From Spodoptera frugiperda (taxonomy: Eukaryota; Arthropoda; Insecta; Lepidoptera; Noctuidae), in assembly GCF_023101765.2 (NCBI RefSeq), contig NC_064212.1, positions 6,200,001 through 6,264,000 on the forward strand: a stretch of DNA of 64,000 nt, read 5' to 3'. Under the pieces are notes generated by a model. The model ran no database searches, was not told where the DNA came from, and was given only the letters and a program-made list of their open reading frames with translations. The position numbers were made by a program, and so were the translations under genes. The stretch's first letter is position 1. Each line of letters begins with the position of its first letter. Of the stretch, positions 21,755 through 35,700 are shown one piece after another.

Positions 21755-21955
21755 TAAAAACGTTTCCCCACACTAGAACTTTCTCCTGTGTCGTGGGTGC
21801 GTTTACAAACATACAAGTTCACATACACATGGCACCTAGACCCGAAACCACAATTTATGGATCACATAAAGAATTGTTCCGTGCGGGAATCGAACCCGCT
21901 ACACGTTGCGCGGCTGTCGGTTGCCTAACCACCGCGCCAACCATGTACGGTACTC
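21755..21955 (-). mobile_element. tRNA-derived SINE (family B), near complete
   Basis: Read on the minus strand, the element begins with a tRNA-like head: an A-box-like TGGCGCGGTGG (plus 21929-21939) and an exact B box GGTTCGATTCC (plus 21886-21896). It continues through GTTTCGGGTC and a body with CACCCACGACACAGGAGAAA to a 3' end near 21755. The head does not fold into a full tRNA acceptor stem, so it is a Pol III promoter relic and not a working tRNA gene. I remember this layout from noctuid SINEs. Clear target-site duplications were not found. Confidence 0.8.
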
Positions 21956-24900
21956 AAATGAAAATAATGAAGTCAATATTGAAATGTTTTCTTACAAAAA
22001 GAATGAAACATAAATTACTTCTCAATTCTATTCGCAAAATTGTTTTATTATGGTTAGCGAAATTACGAAATAACTCAACGCGAAATAATATGAATACAGT
22101 ACAGTGTGTGTATCTTATTTAATAAAATAGATACCTACTTTTTCATTTTCTTGTACAATATTTTGACTAGATCTTCTTATTTTAGACTTGTGAAAGAAAC
22201 TGTTCTATGTATAGACTTAGTTATACACTTACATATTCAATGGAAAATATATTTTTTCTCGAATGTTATCGTGAGCTCGATAAGTAACAACAAATTGGTT
22301 TGTATTTGGATGGGTAAGCACTCACTGGCTCTGATAAACACTCATTTTTTGTACACATCGTTAGAGTTTTTCGTTCTGTATTTAACGATATACATGAATA
22401 CGATATACAATACAAGGGTGTTACGTCTTTTCCTTTATTTCTAAAATTCAGTTCGAAGGTTGTTTAGAAAAGAAGATAAAAATAAGATGATGCAACCAAG
22501 CGTGAGAGTGAAAGCTCCAGTGATTACGAGTCTGGTTGCAACGTGGTCAGCAAATACACATGTTAATGAGTTTGCTATCTTTTAATTTCTCAGCCGTTGA
22601 TGTTAATTACTGAGTACCTAATACAAGTGTATAAATGTCATGCATTAATCAAATGCTCCTTGTCTTTAATGTGTGATGTTTTATTAAAAATTATTTGTGT
22701 TCAATAACAAATGTACAGGCAAACCCTGAATAAAAAATCTTTCAGTAAGAATGACAGCTCGAAGGCTGCGAATTCTCTGAAATTTTCATGTGGTCCTAAA
22801 ACGGGAATACGTCGAAGCTGTGACATTTGTGTAATCATGTAGGAAGCAGGCCAGATTCAGTGCTCGGATAAAATAAAAGAAAGACATTCGGCGAGGACGG
22901 ACACGAAATACGCCCCGCAGCTATATTTTTGGACGAGTAGAGCACTGAGGCCCGATAGCGCTAGACAAAAGAATACTTACATACAATAAAGAAGTCAATG
23001 TAGAGATCTAAAGCGGACGACGGTTTGTTGGAAACCGCCTTTCCTTTGTGAACGGTTCTCTTTTATGCAAGTTACTATACCGTCTTCCGTTTAACCAATG
23101 CCATTACCTCTCGATCGAATGTGAAGTATTCGCTTTAATGAATCCACTCGACTCGAGAATTTCTCCACTCGATCCCTATTTGCAAGAAAAGAGTGCATTA
23201 CCATCGTAAGCACAATAATGGTTCGTTAAGTGACCTACTTTTTGAAGGATCAATGGGTGCGTGCGTTCTGCCATTTGTTTGATAACATTCTGCGTTTGAC
23301 AATGTTTTGTTTACTCATTAAGTGCTGTATCACGTTTACATAATCAATGGGGTTTGTTGAAGATCTTTACAGTAGCGGAATTTATGTCGTATTTACCATA
23401 AACTATTGTTAATGCAGGCTGTATTGTAGTTTTGCATGGCTGTTGTCACACGCTAAGCTTATTTAGTCTACCCAACCGTTTAACACGATCACGCGGTAAC
23501 AATGTTTGCACCATCAAATACGAATATATTTAAGTTCGCGGTAGACAGTGTATTTGCATGGCTCAAAAATTAAAGAAACGTTACATCAGCTATTGTAAGC
23601 TGCGCTGATCCAGTGAAATATGAAACATGTAGGGGAGCTGGCAGCCAGCCAACTGCTTGCATCACACTATAACAAAGGGTTTCATATCAGGAAATTGTTC
23701 CTAGAACAATGGCAGAAAATATAAGCCTGCTTGTATTACAAGCTCGAATATCCCACACACTTGAAAATATTATCGAAGACATCCAATGTTGTATACATAT
23801 TCACGTTATGTTCTCTGTACCAAAGGCTTTATTGCAATTTACAATTGTTTTGTAGGATTTTATTTTTCATTCCATAATTTAATTTTACAATTTGTGTGAA
23901 TCTAGCAACGTCTGTAGCACTGAGGAATACCAGTAAACGTTTAATTAACAAAAATATTCGCAATAACAAGAAATATTTGACCGTTTGTTATTTTATGCAT
24001 TTCAAGTTTTTGAATTATTTACTTTAAACCCAGGATTATTACACGTACAGTTATGCATATTGTGTTGTTTTTGTGTTGTGTACAGTAAGTAATTGGTATT
24101 CATATTCTTTTGTGTTTATATAACTTTAGATATAAAATAAACAAATGTACTGAAACGTTGGTTTTCCCTCGGGCAAATAGCGTGAGGCAACTGAGGGAAA
24201 CGGCTTTTATTGGAGCTGGTAGGCGAAGGAATAACAAATAGTCAACACTTGTGCACTATTGCAATCTTTTAAGCTCAGTACATATTGCTATAATGGTTGT
24301 AGCCGGTGCTCAGTAACGGACGTTTTGTGTAGATATTGCTTATAAGATAAAGAGCACTCGGAGACTTACTGGAGCACGCCTCCACGGAGGTGCTTACCTA
24401 TGTGACTATGTGTCATCGTTGTAGCAGGCTTGCCTTGTGACGACTAATTACGTCAGAGTGCACTTTGCACAAGACCCTTAATAAGAAAGAGCTAATTTCT
24501 AGTGACGATGTAAAATGTCATTGTGGAATTAGTGTAGGTCATAGCGTCGTTTGTACTGAGTTAAGAGCGTCGCAAACCCGACGAAGCCGCCAGTTGGCCG
24601 GGGGCCATCCTGCCGGCCGGATCTTTTTATTGCTTTTTACAATACAACAACAAAATATCTGTTCAGATCGTTATGTGCTGCAAAATGTTCACTTCGGACA
24701 CGAGTCATTTAATACACGATGATATCTTGATATATGAACTATGTGTAACTATTTGAAAATAATTTTATGTGTATAAATCGAACCATTATTATATTTGAAA
24801 TGCTTTTAAGCACTTCATATCAGACATTCTAGTTATTTGGTACCAAACAACACAGAAAAAATGATAAAACAATACTCTTTATCCATTTGTTTTAATTTAC

Positions 24901-24980
24901 TCTTAACTGAAATTACGAAAAGATTGCTCAGAAATCTACAAAGTATAGAATCTTAGTAAGTAATATTTTTGATACAGACA
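21956..24980. other. Non-genic, nothing recognised
   Basis: The stretch is AT-rich with scattered open frames that lack protein character; the longest, 112 codons at 22106-22444, is phenylalanine/isoleucine-rich low-complexity translation. A moderately GC-rich patch lies at about 24560-24620. I see no splice-linked exons, RNA gene or recognised element. Confidence 0.4.
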
Positions 24981-25110
24981 GCAAACTCGTTTGTATGTAT
25001 CGTAGCATCTTGCGCTTTCTTGCTACGGCGTAGTCAAGTGCACGGGATGCTACGACAGCAGCGTAGCACTCGTAGCATTCGTAGCACTCGTAACAGACAA
25101 CTTGTTTGCA
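24981..25110. mobile_element. GCTACG/CGTAGC-rich MITE-like element, copy 1
   Basis: The core at about 25000-25092 repeats CGTAGC or its complement GCTACG at least seven times, for example CGTAGCACTCGTAGCATTCG. It is flanked by near-inverted ends, GCAAACTCGTTTGT at 24981-24994 and the complement of GCAAACAAGTTGT at 25098-25110. Imperfect terminal inverted repeats, short length and no coding capacity suit a MITE. A 3-bp ACA on both sides is too short to claim as a target duplication. Related sequence lies at 42455 and 61309. Confidence 0.5.
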
Positions 25111-25940
25111 CAATTTATTGCTCCCCCGACTGGGATATGTTTGACTGGTTGTTTCTGAGACACCGCCAGATGACGAGAGCTTTTATTTAATACTGCCTTT
25201 AAAGACCTCGTTCTGTGTAAGAAGATTTGGACTTTACTCAGGCAAAATTATTTATTTTGCTTCTGTTGTGATGATTTCAGTATAAGGTAATGTATCGTGT
25301 GGTGTTATTGTAAGTCGAATGATAAACCTACATTCACGTCTTGTGTTATAAGATTTGTTGGTTTGTATTTAATAGACTCTGAGTCGATAAAAAGTCTTAA
25401 TGTTCAAGAAGTAGGTAACATAGGCTGCTTCTTGTATTCTTATAGAATCAAGCCCCACAAATAACCAGCAATCATTATTTTCAAATTCAAAATAAACTAC
25501 GATTTTATAACTTTTTAAAAACGAATACAGTTTTCGTCTCTGAGTGTCTGAGTATGTGAACGTTGAACGGCTATGATAGCGTATCTGATTGCCATATTTT
25601 TCGAACCAAGTCTCGCTGTAGTTGGAATCAAATTGAATATGAAGATACATACTTTAGTTTCAGATAAAAATGTTTATGTAAACGAAACTCATTTCATATA
25701 TAAATAAGCTATTTCTAAAACTTCGATGAGTTAGAAGAATAAGAATAAATTATAGTAAAAGGTTGAATGAATTGTTTTTGATTAGTTTTAATTAGTCTTA
25801 ATAAATATTTATGTGTAAATGACTCATACCCTGTTGTATGGTCTCAATACAACTAGTGATCATAACTAACTAGTGATACATAATAATATGTGCAAATTGT
25901 GCTATTATGCGCCTCTGAACCTTCAGGCATTCTGAGATGT
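25111..25940. other. Non-genic, nothing recognised
   Basis: Plain AT-rich sequence. A short 17-bp-period repeat of AACTAGTGAT occurs at 25851 and 25868. Open frames such as the minus-strand one at 25369-25650 show no known motifs. Confidence 0.4.
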
Positions 25941-26080
25941 GAAGTCAAAGTCAAAATCTTTTATTCAATTAGACGAGGAAGGTGTTTTTGAACACCAAAC
26001 AAAAAACAAATAAATAAAAGTGTCAGTTTGTCTGTCAGTCCTCTAGTGAAGCTCTTTGCTCGTTTCAAAGTGTACCTAGA
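25941..26080 (-). mobile_element. LINE 3'-end remnant, inverted relative to the 56-58 kb LINE
   Basis: On the plus strand it begins with GTCAAAGTCAAAATC, the complement of the TTTGAC tail seen at 58539-58560. It continues to TCTGTCAGTCCTCTAGTGAA, GCTC, GCTCGTTTCAAAGTG, which correspond to the complement of CACTTTGGAACGAGC and CTTCACTGACAGACAGACTG at 58437-58479. Only the terminal 3' UTR is present. It is therefore an old, heavily 5'-truncated copy of the same or a close LINE family. Confidence 0.75.
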
Positions 26081-26570
26081 TTATTAAGGAATCCTAAGTT
26101 ACGTTGTTATTTTAAATTAGACGAGTAAAGCCGTAGTAGAAAGTAAGTGTTCTTATAAAAATGTAACATATTCATGTAGCGTGATAACCTTTGTAGTTCT
26201 CATTTTGTTCGTAAATTGAATAAAAACATTATTAACATTAAACGTTGCCATTTTAATAAAATAACGAGTCGCGTTCACTTGCGACTGATGTTCGCATTAT
26301 TCCTACATTTATATTGCTTATTGCGAGCTGTCTCGAGAACTTATTTACTAATTCTACAAAGGTTCAAAACTTAAAAAAAATTGTTAGACTAATTTTTCAA
26401 TTAAGTAGTTGTCAGAAAGATTTATTATGATTTTGTCTGCGCTGACTAAAGCAGTCGCATATAGAAGTTGTTGTGAAAACAATATGTATAGAAAGTTATG
26501 TCAATGTGCAAATATTTGATAAGTTTTAATTTTTTATTGCATTTTCCTATATTAACTGGTATTATTTAAA
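26081..26570. other. Non-genic, nothing recognised
   Basis: AT-rich sequence between two repeats. No exon, RNA gene or element was recognised. Confidence 0.4.
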
Positions 26571-26781
26571 TGTGGGAGAGCCATGCTTCAGCACGAATGG
26601 CTCGACCAGATACCACGGCTCACAGAAAACCAACGAAACTTGCGTTATGTGAATGAGGTGGAGGCTCAATAACCCCCTTCCCAATCTACCCATCCCCGAT
26701 TCCTCAACAAACCTTAAATTCCTAACCAACGTGAAACAACGCCTCTGAAATTCCGTGTGTGTTTATCTTATCCCATAAAAA
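26571..26781 (+). mobile_element. GTGGGAGAGCCATG-type dispersed repeat, copy 1 (family C)
   Basis: The copy starts TGTGGGAGAGCCATGCTTC and carries GATACCACGGCTCACAGAAA, CTTGCGTTATGTGAATGAGG, CTTCCCAATCTACCCATCCC and ACGCCTCTGAAATTCC, then ends near CCCATAAAAA. It aligns block for block with the fuller copy at 48656-48961 but lacks internal segments. It has no coding capacity. The repeat is widespread in noctuid genomes as I recall; its class (SINE or LINE-derived) I leave open. Confidence 0.75.
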
Positions 26782-29700
26782 TGGTATATTAATGTGGTAT
26801 TTTATTAATATAGTATATAAAAAACATATATTAAAAGTTATGCGAATATAATGGATTTTATTGGTAGACTAAAAGGTGAGAATAAAATACTAAAATTTAT
26901 TATGCACAGACTGTTAGTAAACATACTCTTTAATGGTTTTCTCAGTCAATAGACACGAGTCTTTGACTGTTTTCTCATTTACTTTTGAATTAATTGAGCT
27001 TTGAACATAGATAGTAGTTTACAGAGAGCTTAATGTATTCAATACTTTTATTCTAATGAAAAATCGCACATAATCGTATGGCGGGTGATTGATAACTTAA
27101 TTATCAAAGCAATTATAGAAAATGCAATTTCATACTACATAGTACACCTAATTAATTTAATTGAACAAAAAGTACCCTTGATAATATATTGGCTTAGTAT
27201 AAAACAATATGTTCACAATCTTGATGACGTACCCAATGGATTCAACACATTATTTCCCATGGCTGCCGTAAAGCGCGAGCCTAGGATTACAGAGGCGCCC
27301 CCTACCGGCGTAATTTAAACATTACGCTGCGATTAGCAACAGATTACAACTAGTAAGCGAGAAGATTATTATAATCTCCTCACTGAATCGTTTGTTATCT
27401 GTGAATGTCTGATGTGTGGTGAAGTGATTGTGTACATATACTCCGTGTATTCGGGCCCGCCCGACATGTATTATGATGGATTAACAGCGTAGATTGCACA
27501 TTCATTACCAGTTATTATCATGTATTACATATTTAATAGACAATACTATTGTAATTGCATGTTTTGGTACTTTTAAATGGTTGGTATTCGTCGAAACTGA
27601 TTTATAAATTTTTGTTCAGAATGAAAATTGATATATTTATTATGCTATGACAATCAAGCTTAAAGTGGCTTAGCGTTACGATTAGATACATATTGAACTA
27701 GAACTAACAATTATTTTACTTTACACATAATATAAAACTAGATCGGTATTAATATATACCTATTCTTTAGCTGTATATCTAAGGCTAACTTTATGTCAGC
27801 CATTCTAAATCTAAACCTACTTATCGAAAAGTTTAACAATGAACTGTTTGTATTGGGTTATAAAAGCTCACAATAAAAACAAACAATTGACATTAAGATT
27901 ATGTTAGAAGTTATTTTAATATGCACTTACTATCACTCTCTTAGAGTAACTGCGTTATATATTAAAGAAGTGATACCATTTCCTCTGCCATCGTGAGTAG
28001 ATGTGAGCAGTCTTATTTGCTGCGTCATTGAGGATATTATTAGATCCTTTCCTGCCATGATACAATAAAGAAACACAATATGGGCTTGACTGATTGTAAA
28101 ACACGAACAGTTGTTCTTCTTCTCAGAATCTCGCAAAACAAATAGCGACCAAATGATATTGTATATTTACAAAATCTACTTTCCAAAGTCTCTACTGATA
28201 ATATTGTGTTTTCAATTTACGTTTTATGATGTTTTTACGACGAACTGCGATGATATATAAACTTTTATGATTAATATTTTGAAAACAACGCTTTACCTCC
28301 AGGAGTCATAATCATAGTCTGGTCACGTCATATTTATCATTTAACTCCTAAATATTTGTGTTTTAAAGTCTGACTAAAGTTATATCTAAAGAGTTTTGCG
28401 TAAAGTCATTTATTTTCACTGTGTTCTCAGCTGTCTGTAGTATTTAGTTTAATTAAACTTTAGCGTCTATGCTCCTAATGACGTCAGATAGTAGTAGAGT
28501 GACGTTATCTCTTCATAACTTTTGACTTGGCGTGCATTTGGATTGCAAATGAGTTCATATTGGATCTGAATGACTAAAATGTGCAAATACAAACTTTTCA
28601 GTTTTTTACCCCTTTACAAAATAAAGGAGATGCCTCACTAGATTAGATAAACACTGTAAATATTTAAATACAAGCCGTGAAATCAACTCAAATAAAATAC
28701 GTTTAGAGAATTGTTCTAAGCCGAATATATAGAACTCATCTGGCTGAATGAAAGCCGAAGGACAAAGGGACTTTGGGCAGTAACACGATCTGCTTGTTTG
28801 AGATTAAACTAACCCGAAACTGGATGCGCGTTAATGCTCCCAATGTTTATTGTGAGTGTGTGTGCGTGACATTTTCTATGAGAGTATCAGCTAAGCCTAG
28901 TGGCTTCACTAAATCGAACTACTTCGCTAATTTGAAGTAAAAATCCACCGAAGCGAATCTACTTCATCTATTCAGATAAAACACGTTGAAATGTTCATAC
29001 AGATTCAGATGTATTCACCGCAGAGTCATAGCTTCGGCGACCTAATACGGTTTTCCAATAACATTTATACTCGGCTATGTAATAATAAAATGAAATGGAA
29101 ATCAGTAACATACTGACCTCTTTGAGGGGGATTGGAACCAATTTTCCCGGAGGAAAGATCGTGGAAGGTCACGACGTCGATTATATTATTACAGTACAAT
29201 ACAGACTGATATGTACGGTTGACCACAGACTGTAGAAATGGTATTCACGTCTCCGAGACGTAAGTACATTATATAGGAGTGCTCGTGCTGGGACATGCCT
29301 AGGCATTTGTTTCTTTGAATCGTTCCAATTGTTCACGTCATGCTCAGTGAACTAGAAAAGCTGTCACGAAATCAGAAAGAGCGACGATATTTTACTAGAT
29401 GAAAGGAGTCGTGGTGCTCGTGTCATATGTGCATGAAGAAAGGCCGCGGCCACCCAGTTTATTCTTGTCCGCGTAGATATATAAGGGCGTTAGTCGTAAT
29501 AAATGGTGACGTAAAGATTTAGCACGAGCGAGCTATAGTCGTTTATGTTGCGGAAAGATACAGGAACTAATGGTATTTAAAGATAGTATTGTATGAAGCG
29601 GACTTCCGATACTATTCCCTGATTTATCTCTTTACACTTTCATAACTTGTTTTCATGATTTCTTTTATTATGAAATCCAGCTTCGATAACAAACGATCGA

Positions 29701-32700
29701 CCTTAAAAAGTGATGCTCCACTCAACACTGGAATTAACAGCGCTATCACCAGAGGCGGTAGGAAATGGAAAGTACTTTCGATTATATCGTAACGTGCGTG
29801 TCGTAAACATAACGTTTATATTTTATTTTTCGGTAATGCCGAGGTGATTGTTAATATTAGTAAAAGTAATTTACTAGGCTATTTGCCGCGCAGCACAATG
29901 TCATCTCAGGCTGACCTCTCTACCAGCGTGCCTACTTTTACGGCTCACATAAAACTTTATAGGTTCTTACACTCGCTTTATTATGTGTTTAATATATACA
30001 CTCAATTCTACTATTAGATCTCATCCATTTGCTTAATAAATCGAGTCAGCTAAACGGCCATCTTGATGTTTAATTAGCAAGACGTTAAATTGTGAGTCCA
30101 AGTAGAAATATTGTAATTGGCTTCGAAGTAAAAGTTATTGGCCGTTTTTCTGGGTCAGATGCTCAGATTTTTTAAGTTGCCAAGATCGTTACTTGGCCCT
30201 TGTGTAATTAAACGAGTCAACATAAATCTGGAAAAAGAGAGGCGCGCGAAAGAGTCCCTAGCCAGCAGTAACCTTGTTAGCGCGAGACACGCCGGCACGC
30301 CGCGCTCGCCGCGCCCACCGACCGCGCCTGCCGCGCTCGCCGCCATCATCGGCTACATCCCTCTACGCAGCGAAATAATTCTCAATAAAATCTTTCCACT
30401 TCGACGTAATATTTCTCTCAGATCCTCCCTTAAAAGTAAGATGAGGGATTTTATTTAAGTTCTTTCTTTTTTTTTGCAGTCGCCATATAATGGAAATTTA
30501 TATTACTAAAGGTTCATTGTAGACCAGAATTTACTACACACACATTCTTTCCGTGGCGCGTGAATAATTTTTAGTTAGCGTGATGTTTACATCTGCAAGA
30601 AAAGGTAACAGAAAACAGAAGGTAATAAATTTAAATGTAGTGACAGGCGAAGAGATACCGTGATTCTTTTCTTACGTTTGTAGCGTGTGTTAAGATTTAG
30701 TATGGTTGTTGTGTAGACAAGTAGCTGTTAAGGTGGCTCGCGGGGCCCGGGCTGTGGGGCCGCGGGGCCCTGTGTATCGCCAGTCTGCACCGAGATTACC
30801 CACGGGGACGGTTACCAGCGCTAGTTTATCTGTTAAAACCCTTGCGCTGCGATACCTCTCTACTTAATGCATGCAGTTGTCGGGGTTCGACAAACAGCAC
30901 ACAATTACTGGCGACGTTTGAAATAAGATAAGCTGCTTATTTCTGTTTTATTGATTTCATTTTCGGTATGATAATGACAACAAAGCAACAAAGCTCCGCT
31001 ACAAGTATTCTGAAAATTAAAAAAAAAATGTCAAATCATCCCGATGTCAATTCCTTTGATTTGTTTCGAGATAAAATAAATAAATACCTAATGTAGAATT
31101 GTTTTGATAAATATTTCCGAAACTCATTTCAATAAGTTAGGAAACATATAAATCGGAGATGTGACGATACGTAAAAATATTGAATTGAGAATTTCCACCA
31201 TTTCGACGTCGGCGTCGCTATAAATAAATACTCTTTGGAAGGGAGATATTATCATTTCTTTGTTTGTCTAAAATATTCATGTTGATGTTTTTGATTGAAG
31301 AAAAATAAGATTTGACGGAATTAATTCGTGAAGATACACTTGAGCCGTAATGGCTGTTCACCCTCTTTCCAATGACTCGTTAGAAGTCAATACAAATGAA
31401 ATGTCATGAATAACGAATGAGATGATCAAAAGTGGTAGGGAAAGTGTATACATAAATACGAAATCAAAACGGGAACGAAGGACTTTTTGACAGAAATGTT
31501 TTGCATTTTAAATGTTCTGATAAGATACTTTTACTACTTTATGTTATCATTTGCTCTTCTTTGTTCATTATACTGAAGTCCCTTGTTTAGCTACATAGAA
31601 TGAGTGGGTATTGACAATATACCTTTTGATATTATGACAGCAATCGTAGCATTTGGCGTTCTATAATTTCTGTTAACATCCATAGACCCGAAGACAGGTA
31701 TGAGGTAATGTATGTATGTTTGTATGATAAAAATCGAAAATTGATCTTTATTGATTAGGCAAAAAATACTTTATTATTTTACAATAAAACAACATTCATA
31801 TGATACATAAATATTGACTGCCTTGCCTTCTTAGTTAAAAGTGTCAACTGCTGACCTATGTCCTGCTTACCTCCTGATCAAAAGACGTGACATTATAACA
31901 TGTTACGAAGAAAGCTAGATATTTCGCGTAGATATAATAACATTACACATTAGCAGCTGTTATGACGTCGCTATGTGTTACTGTCCGTGTCGGGAGCGAA
32001 ACTCCACACTTCATCTTACTCACAGATTAATTGTATTTTTCTTTTTGCACCAGTGCAGTGTTCTGTACTAGATTTTTATTCTGTTATTGTAAGCTCATAT
32101 TATATCAAATATGGCACCTATACCTGATTATGTACATTTTGTATAATTTTCAATACAAAATACGAATTTGGTACAATGACAAGTTCAGTTCCATCAATTC
32201 CCGTATTGATTAGATAAATGTTTGATTGTGACGAGAACACCCAGGTCTTATTAAAGTACTGAATTCAAGAAGTATTGTGATGTAACAAGTGCTAATTCAG
32301 CAGTACCTTGTAAACCATAATGTAAATTATCTCAGTAAAGAACAATGTAGAGTATAAAACTCAACCAACATATCTTCAAAATGTAAATTTAATAAACGTT
32401 CGAAATAAAATGCAAAAGAGGCATAAAGAGAAGCTAATAATAATTTCTGAATCCAATGTTGATATTCCGAAGCTGAAGCAGCGCAGATTACTGGGACTTA
32501 TATTTACGATAAGCTAACTTGGATATTAGAATTATGCCATAATGTTTATTTAGGCCGTTTTGTTACCTATTTCACAAAATTCCCATTGAACCCTACCCGA
32601 ACATTGGTGATGTTTAAATTGTTCGGGTAGGTCCTAAATAGGGGAACGTAATGAAATTTCGCTTTAATAATATTTTAAGGTTTAAATAAACAATAATCAT

Positions 32701-35700
32701 AAAGTATCTGGGTAACTTTTCGATACGTGAGCATATTGGTGGCAATAACTAGGTGTTAGAGAGATGGTGTTATCGACGGCCGGGGTCAGTGTTACTTGAC
32801 TGTTACACAACCGCACTTTAATGCTCGCTGCTCTGTGGTAACTCGTCTGTCAGCATAAGTTCTCACTGAAACGTTCTCTCTATTCAATTATCTCCAACCG
32901 TCTTATTATTCTTTCATATCATAGGAATTTAGCTGGAACGTTAATGTTTTATTCTTAATTTTTACTTTCTTTATTTTGATACTTAAAAGATAGCCATTTT
33001 GCCAGTATTGGTGACGTTTTTATCGTTTTACTGATAAGTAACACTTATTTTATGTCATTGCTGCGTCACAAATTATTTTACATTAGTGTAATATATAAAT
33101 AGTCAACAAGGTGCGATGACTAAATCACAGTGTCGCAACACGAAAAAAGAGTTCGGCAACAAACGCCCAAGTCCCATGATACACAAAAATATTCAAATAC
33201 ATGAAGACCTCTGCGACTCCGTCCTTTGTGGCCCTGTTCGGTAGTGTGGCTTATCTGTAGCATTTTCTTTCAATGACCATTGGACATGGCGCAGGCAGCA
33301 GGACTAATGCAAAGGCGCGGAATGACAAAAATGTATCCCTCGCTGTCGGACCTGCGTCACTCAAGATTTTCCCTCAGACCCTTTATTCGGGCCAACTTAC
33401 AGAAAACACGCAAATCATCTTGGGGCACGTAGTGTTGTAATATATTGCCGAGATTGCGTAAATATTTCTTCGTCATTAAAGCATTTAACAAAACATGGCG
33501 GCTTGTCGTCTGATTGATGTTTTTCCTAAGTGTTCAAAGGTTAGTTTCGCTAATTATATTTTATAGTAACCGTGACCACGTAGTGTCAGTGTGCGTGGCC
33601 TGGTAGCGTGTTTAAAGTTCAATAATTGTCAGTGGCGGACAATGATATAAAGTCGGTCCCGTTATTCCAAACACGTAGAGATTATATGAGACATCGCCAG
33701 TTGAACCGCAAATGAAGAAGTTCGTGCGCACGTCGTCGATGGAACATGACTGTTTCTATTTCTGGAAATTTATCCAATCAAGACGGAGTTGGTCATTAGT
33801 TTAGTTTCGGTCTGACAGCAGACGAGTTTATTACCGCCCAACATAGCTATACGTCAGGGTGCCGTAGCTGTACAAGTTATTGCACGCCATTATTGGAAAT
33901 ACTCGACTTTAGAAGCGTTGTGCATTACCAGTAATAGAAGTTTCAGTAACTAGATATAGGTAGTATCATACTCCAGTAACTCCGTTCCAAGCTGCTTTTT
34001 ATTTAAGAGGATTTTGAGAGAGCAGCTTAAAAATTATCTCTTTTAAACTGGTCAATATGAAATGCAAATGGTAATGGTCGCTCGCGGGGAACACTCCAAG
34101 CAGATTTATAAAACCGAGTGATTTGTGGAGCTATTGTTGGACCTGTGTTCGCCAGTGAACTGCAAACGGCAAGCGAATGCAGATGGAACATATTTATCAA
34201 GTGCACCTCTGTCTGCGATTTCATAAAGCGGCAGCTATTGGGGAAATGGAATTCTGTCACGGACATCTTGAGCCAGTTTTGATTATGTTGCTGAATAAAC
34301 ACAAACTTATAATATTGTGTCTGCTCTGCAAAATATGAGAACAACAAATCAGCAAATGAATATAATACATATATAGTGTTGTTGTTGTTTATAACACAAA
34401 TAAAATGTGGAAGGTGTACTTGTGAATAAATAATTGGAGCTGTGGCAGCAATCGGTAAGCGATAGAGTGTGGCGATACGGGGCGATGCCGGAAAGAGGCC
34501 GGATGCGGAGCATGGCGCCCGCGGCCAACAAGGGGTTAATCAGTTCCTGTAGGTACGAACCGAGACACACATACGTACATATCAGATTAAGAGAACCACT
34601 TTTGCTACCGTAATGATTTAATGAACGTGTGTTATTTAGTGGTATAATATTTATGTTCTTAATAAAGGATTGTTTTTTCCGTGAAATTATGATTTATTTT
34701 TTCACCTTCCCTTGTAATAGGTGCGTAGTTCGTGTTATTGTGTGCAAGCAGACGACAGTGCGGTGCGGCGTTGTTGTATCGGCGAGATATTGAGAGGCGC
34801 CCGAGGCTCTGTTGTGGAGTGCAAAGCGGGATGGGATATGATGTATCTACATGCTAATCTCTACGCTATACTTTCCGCTTTGTCGTGCGAAAATAACTTT
34901 GATCAAAATCAAAATCGTATCACTGCAAAGGGCCCTTTTATCTGGTGTTATTTGAAGATATTTATGTTTATCACATACTATCTCAAATCGATGTCTTTAT
35001 GTATAGGTATTTGTAGCATTATTTGTTATTCGGAAAATATGTTTATGCTCTAAGGTACACTGCTGGGCCACAGGATCTTGTGGAGTCTGATTATTGACTT
35101 CTCTATTTTTTTTATATTTAAACCTATAAAGTTCTATACTTTAAAATTGTATTGTACATTCATAATTCATTCACAACATATCATTGTTCCACAGACCTAT
35201 TTCAAAGCTTCATTTGTTAAAATATTCAACAAGTTAAACTTCTGTACGGGAGCTTTAATTAAAGCATTAGGCGCTGAACATCATGCGTTTGCAAATACGG
35301 CCGATACACGTTCATAACCGTTCGGTCGGATGCCGGGCGCGTGTCACACATAGCGCCCCCGCCCGGCGTAATCAGGCGCGCATCGAATCATTTGCTCGGT
35401 ACTCACTTCATTTGCCAGTAATGACCGACGCTGCCTCTCGACGCCGGCCATCGTTTCCCCAATATATTATCCGAATATTTCCTATCGCCCGTCGCACCAC
35501 ACAAATTTACGCTCGAATCAACGAAAATAAGCAATTGAGAACCCATTTTTTAGGACAAAGAATAAGTTTTATATTTGTTTGTCAGTAGGCAGAGGCACAC
35601 GAGAAAACAATCAGTCCCTTCTTATTACTTATTGATGAATAATGAACGACTAATCGTTTTCGTATAAGAAACGTTAGCAAAAATACAGATCAAATAATTT

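Noticed and set aside
21878..21945. Functional tRNA gene
   Set aside because: The B box is exact, but the acceptor arms do not pair and the sequence continues into a SINE body.
21727..22122. 131-codon open frame containing RAGIEPATRCAAVG
   Set aside because: This peptide is the translation of the SINE's tRNA-like head and body, a common false gene in moth annotations.
22106..22444. 112-codon open frame
   Set aside because: AT-rich hydrophobic translation with no known motif and no support from splice context.
30138..30458. 106-codon open frame
   Set aside because: The GC-rich middle inflates its length, an antisense frame covers the same bases, and the flanking parts read as ordinary AT-rich noise.
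34721..35053. 110-codon open frame
   Set aside because: No domain, and the second half is isoleucine/phenylalanine-rich low-complexity translation.
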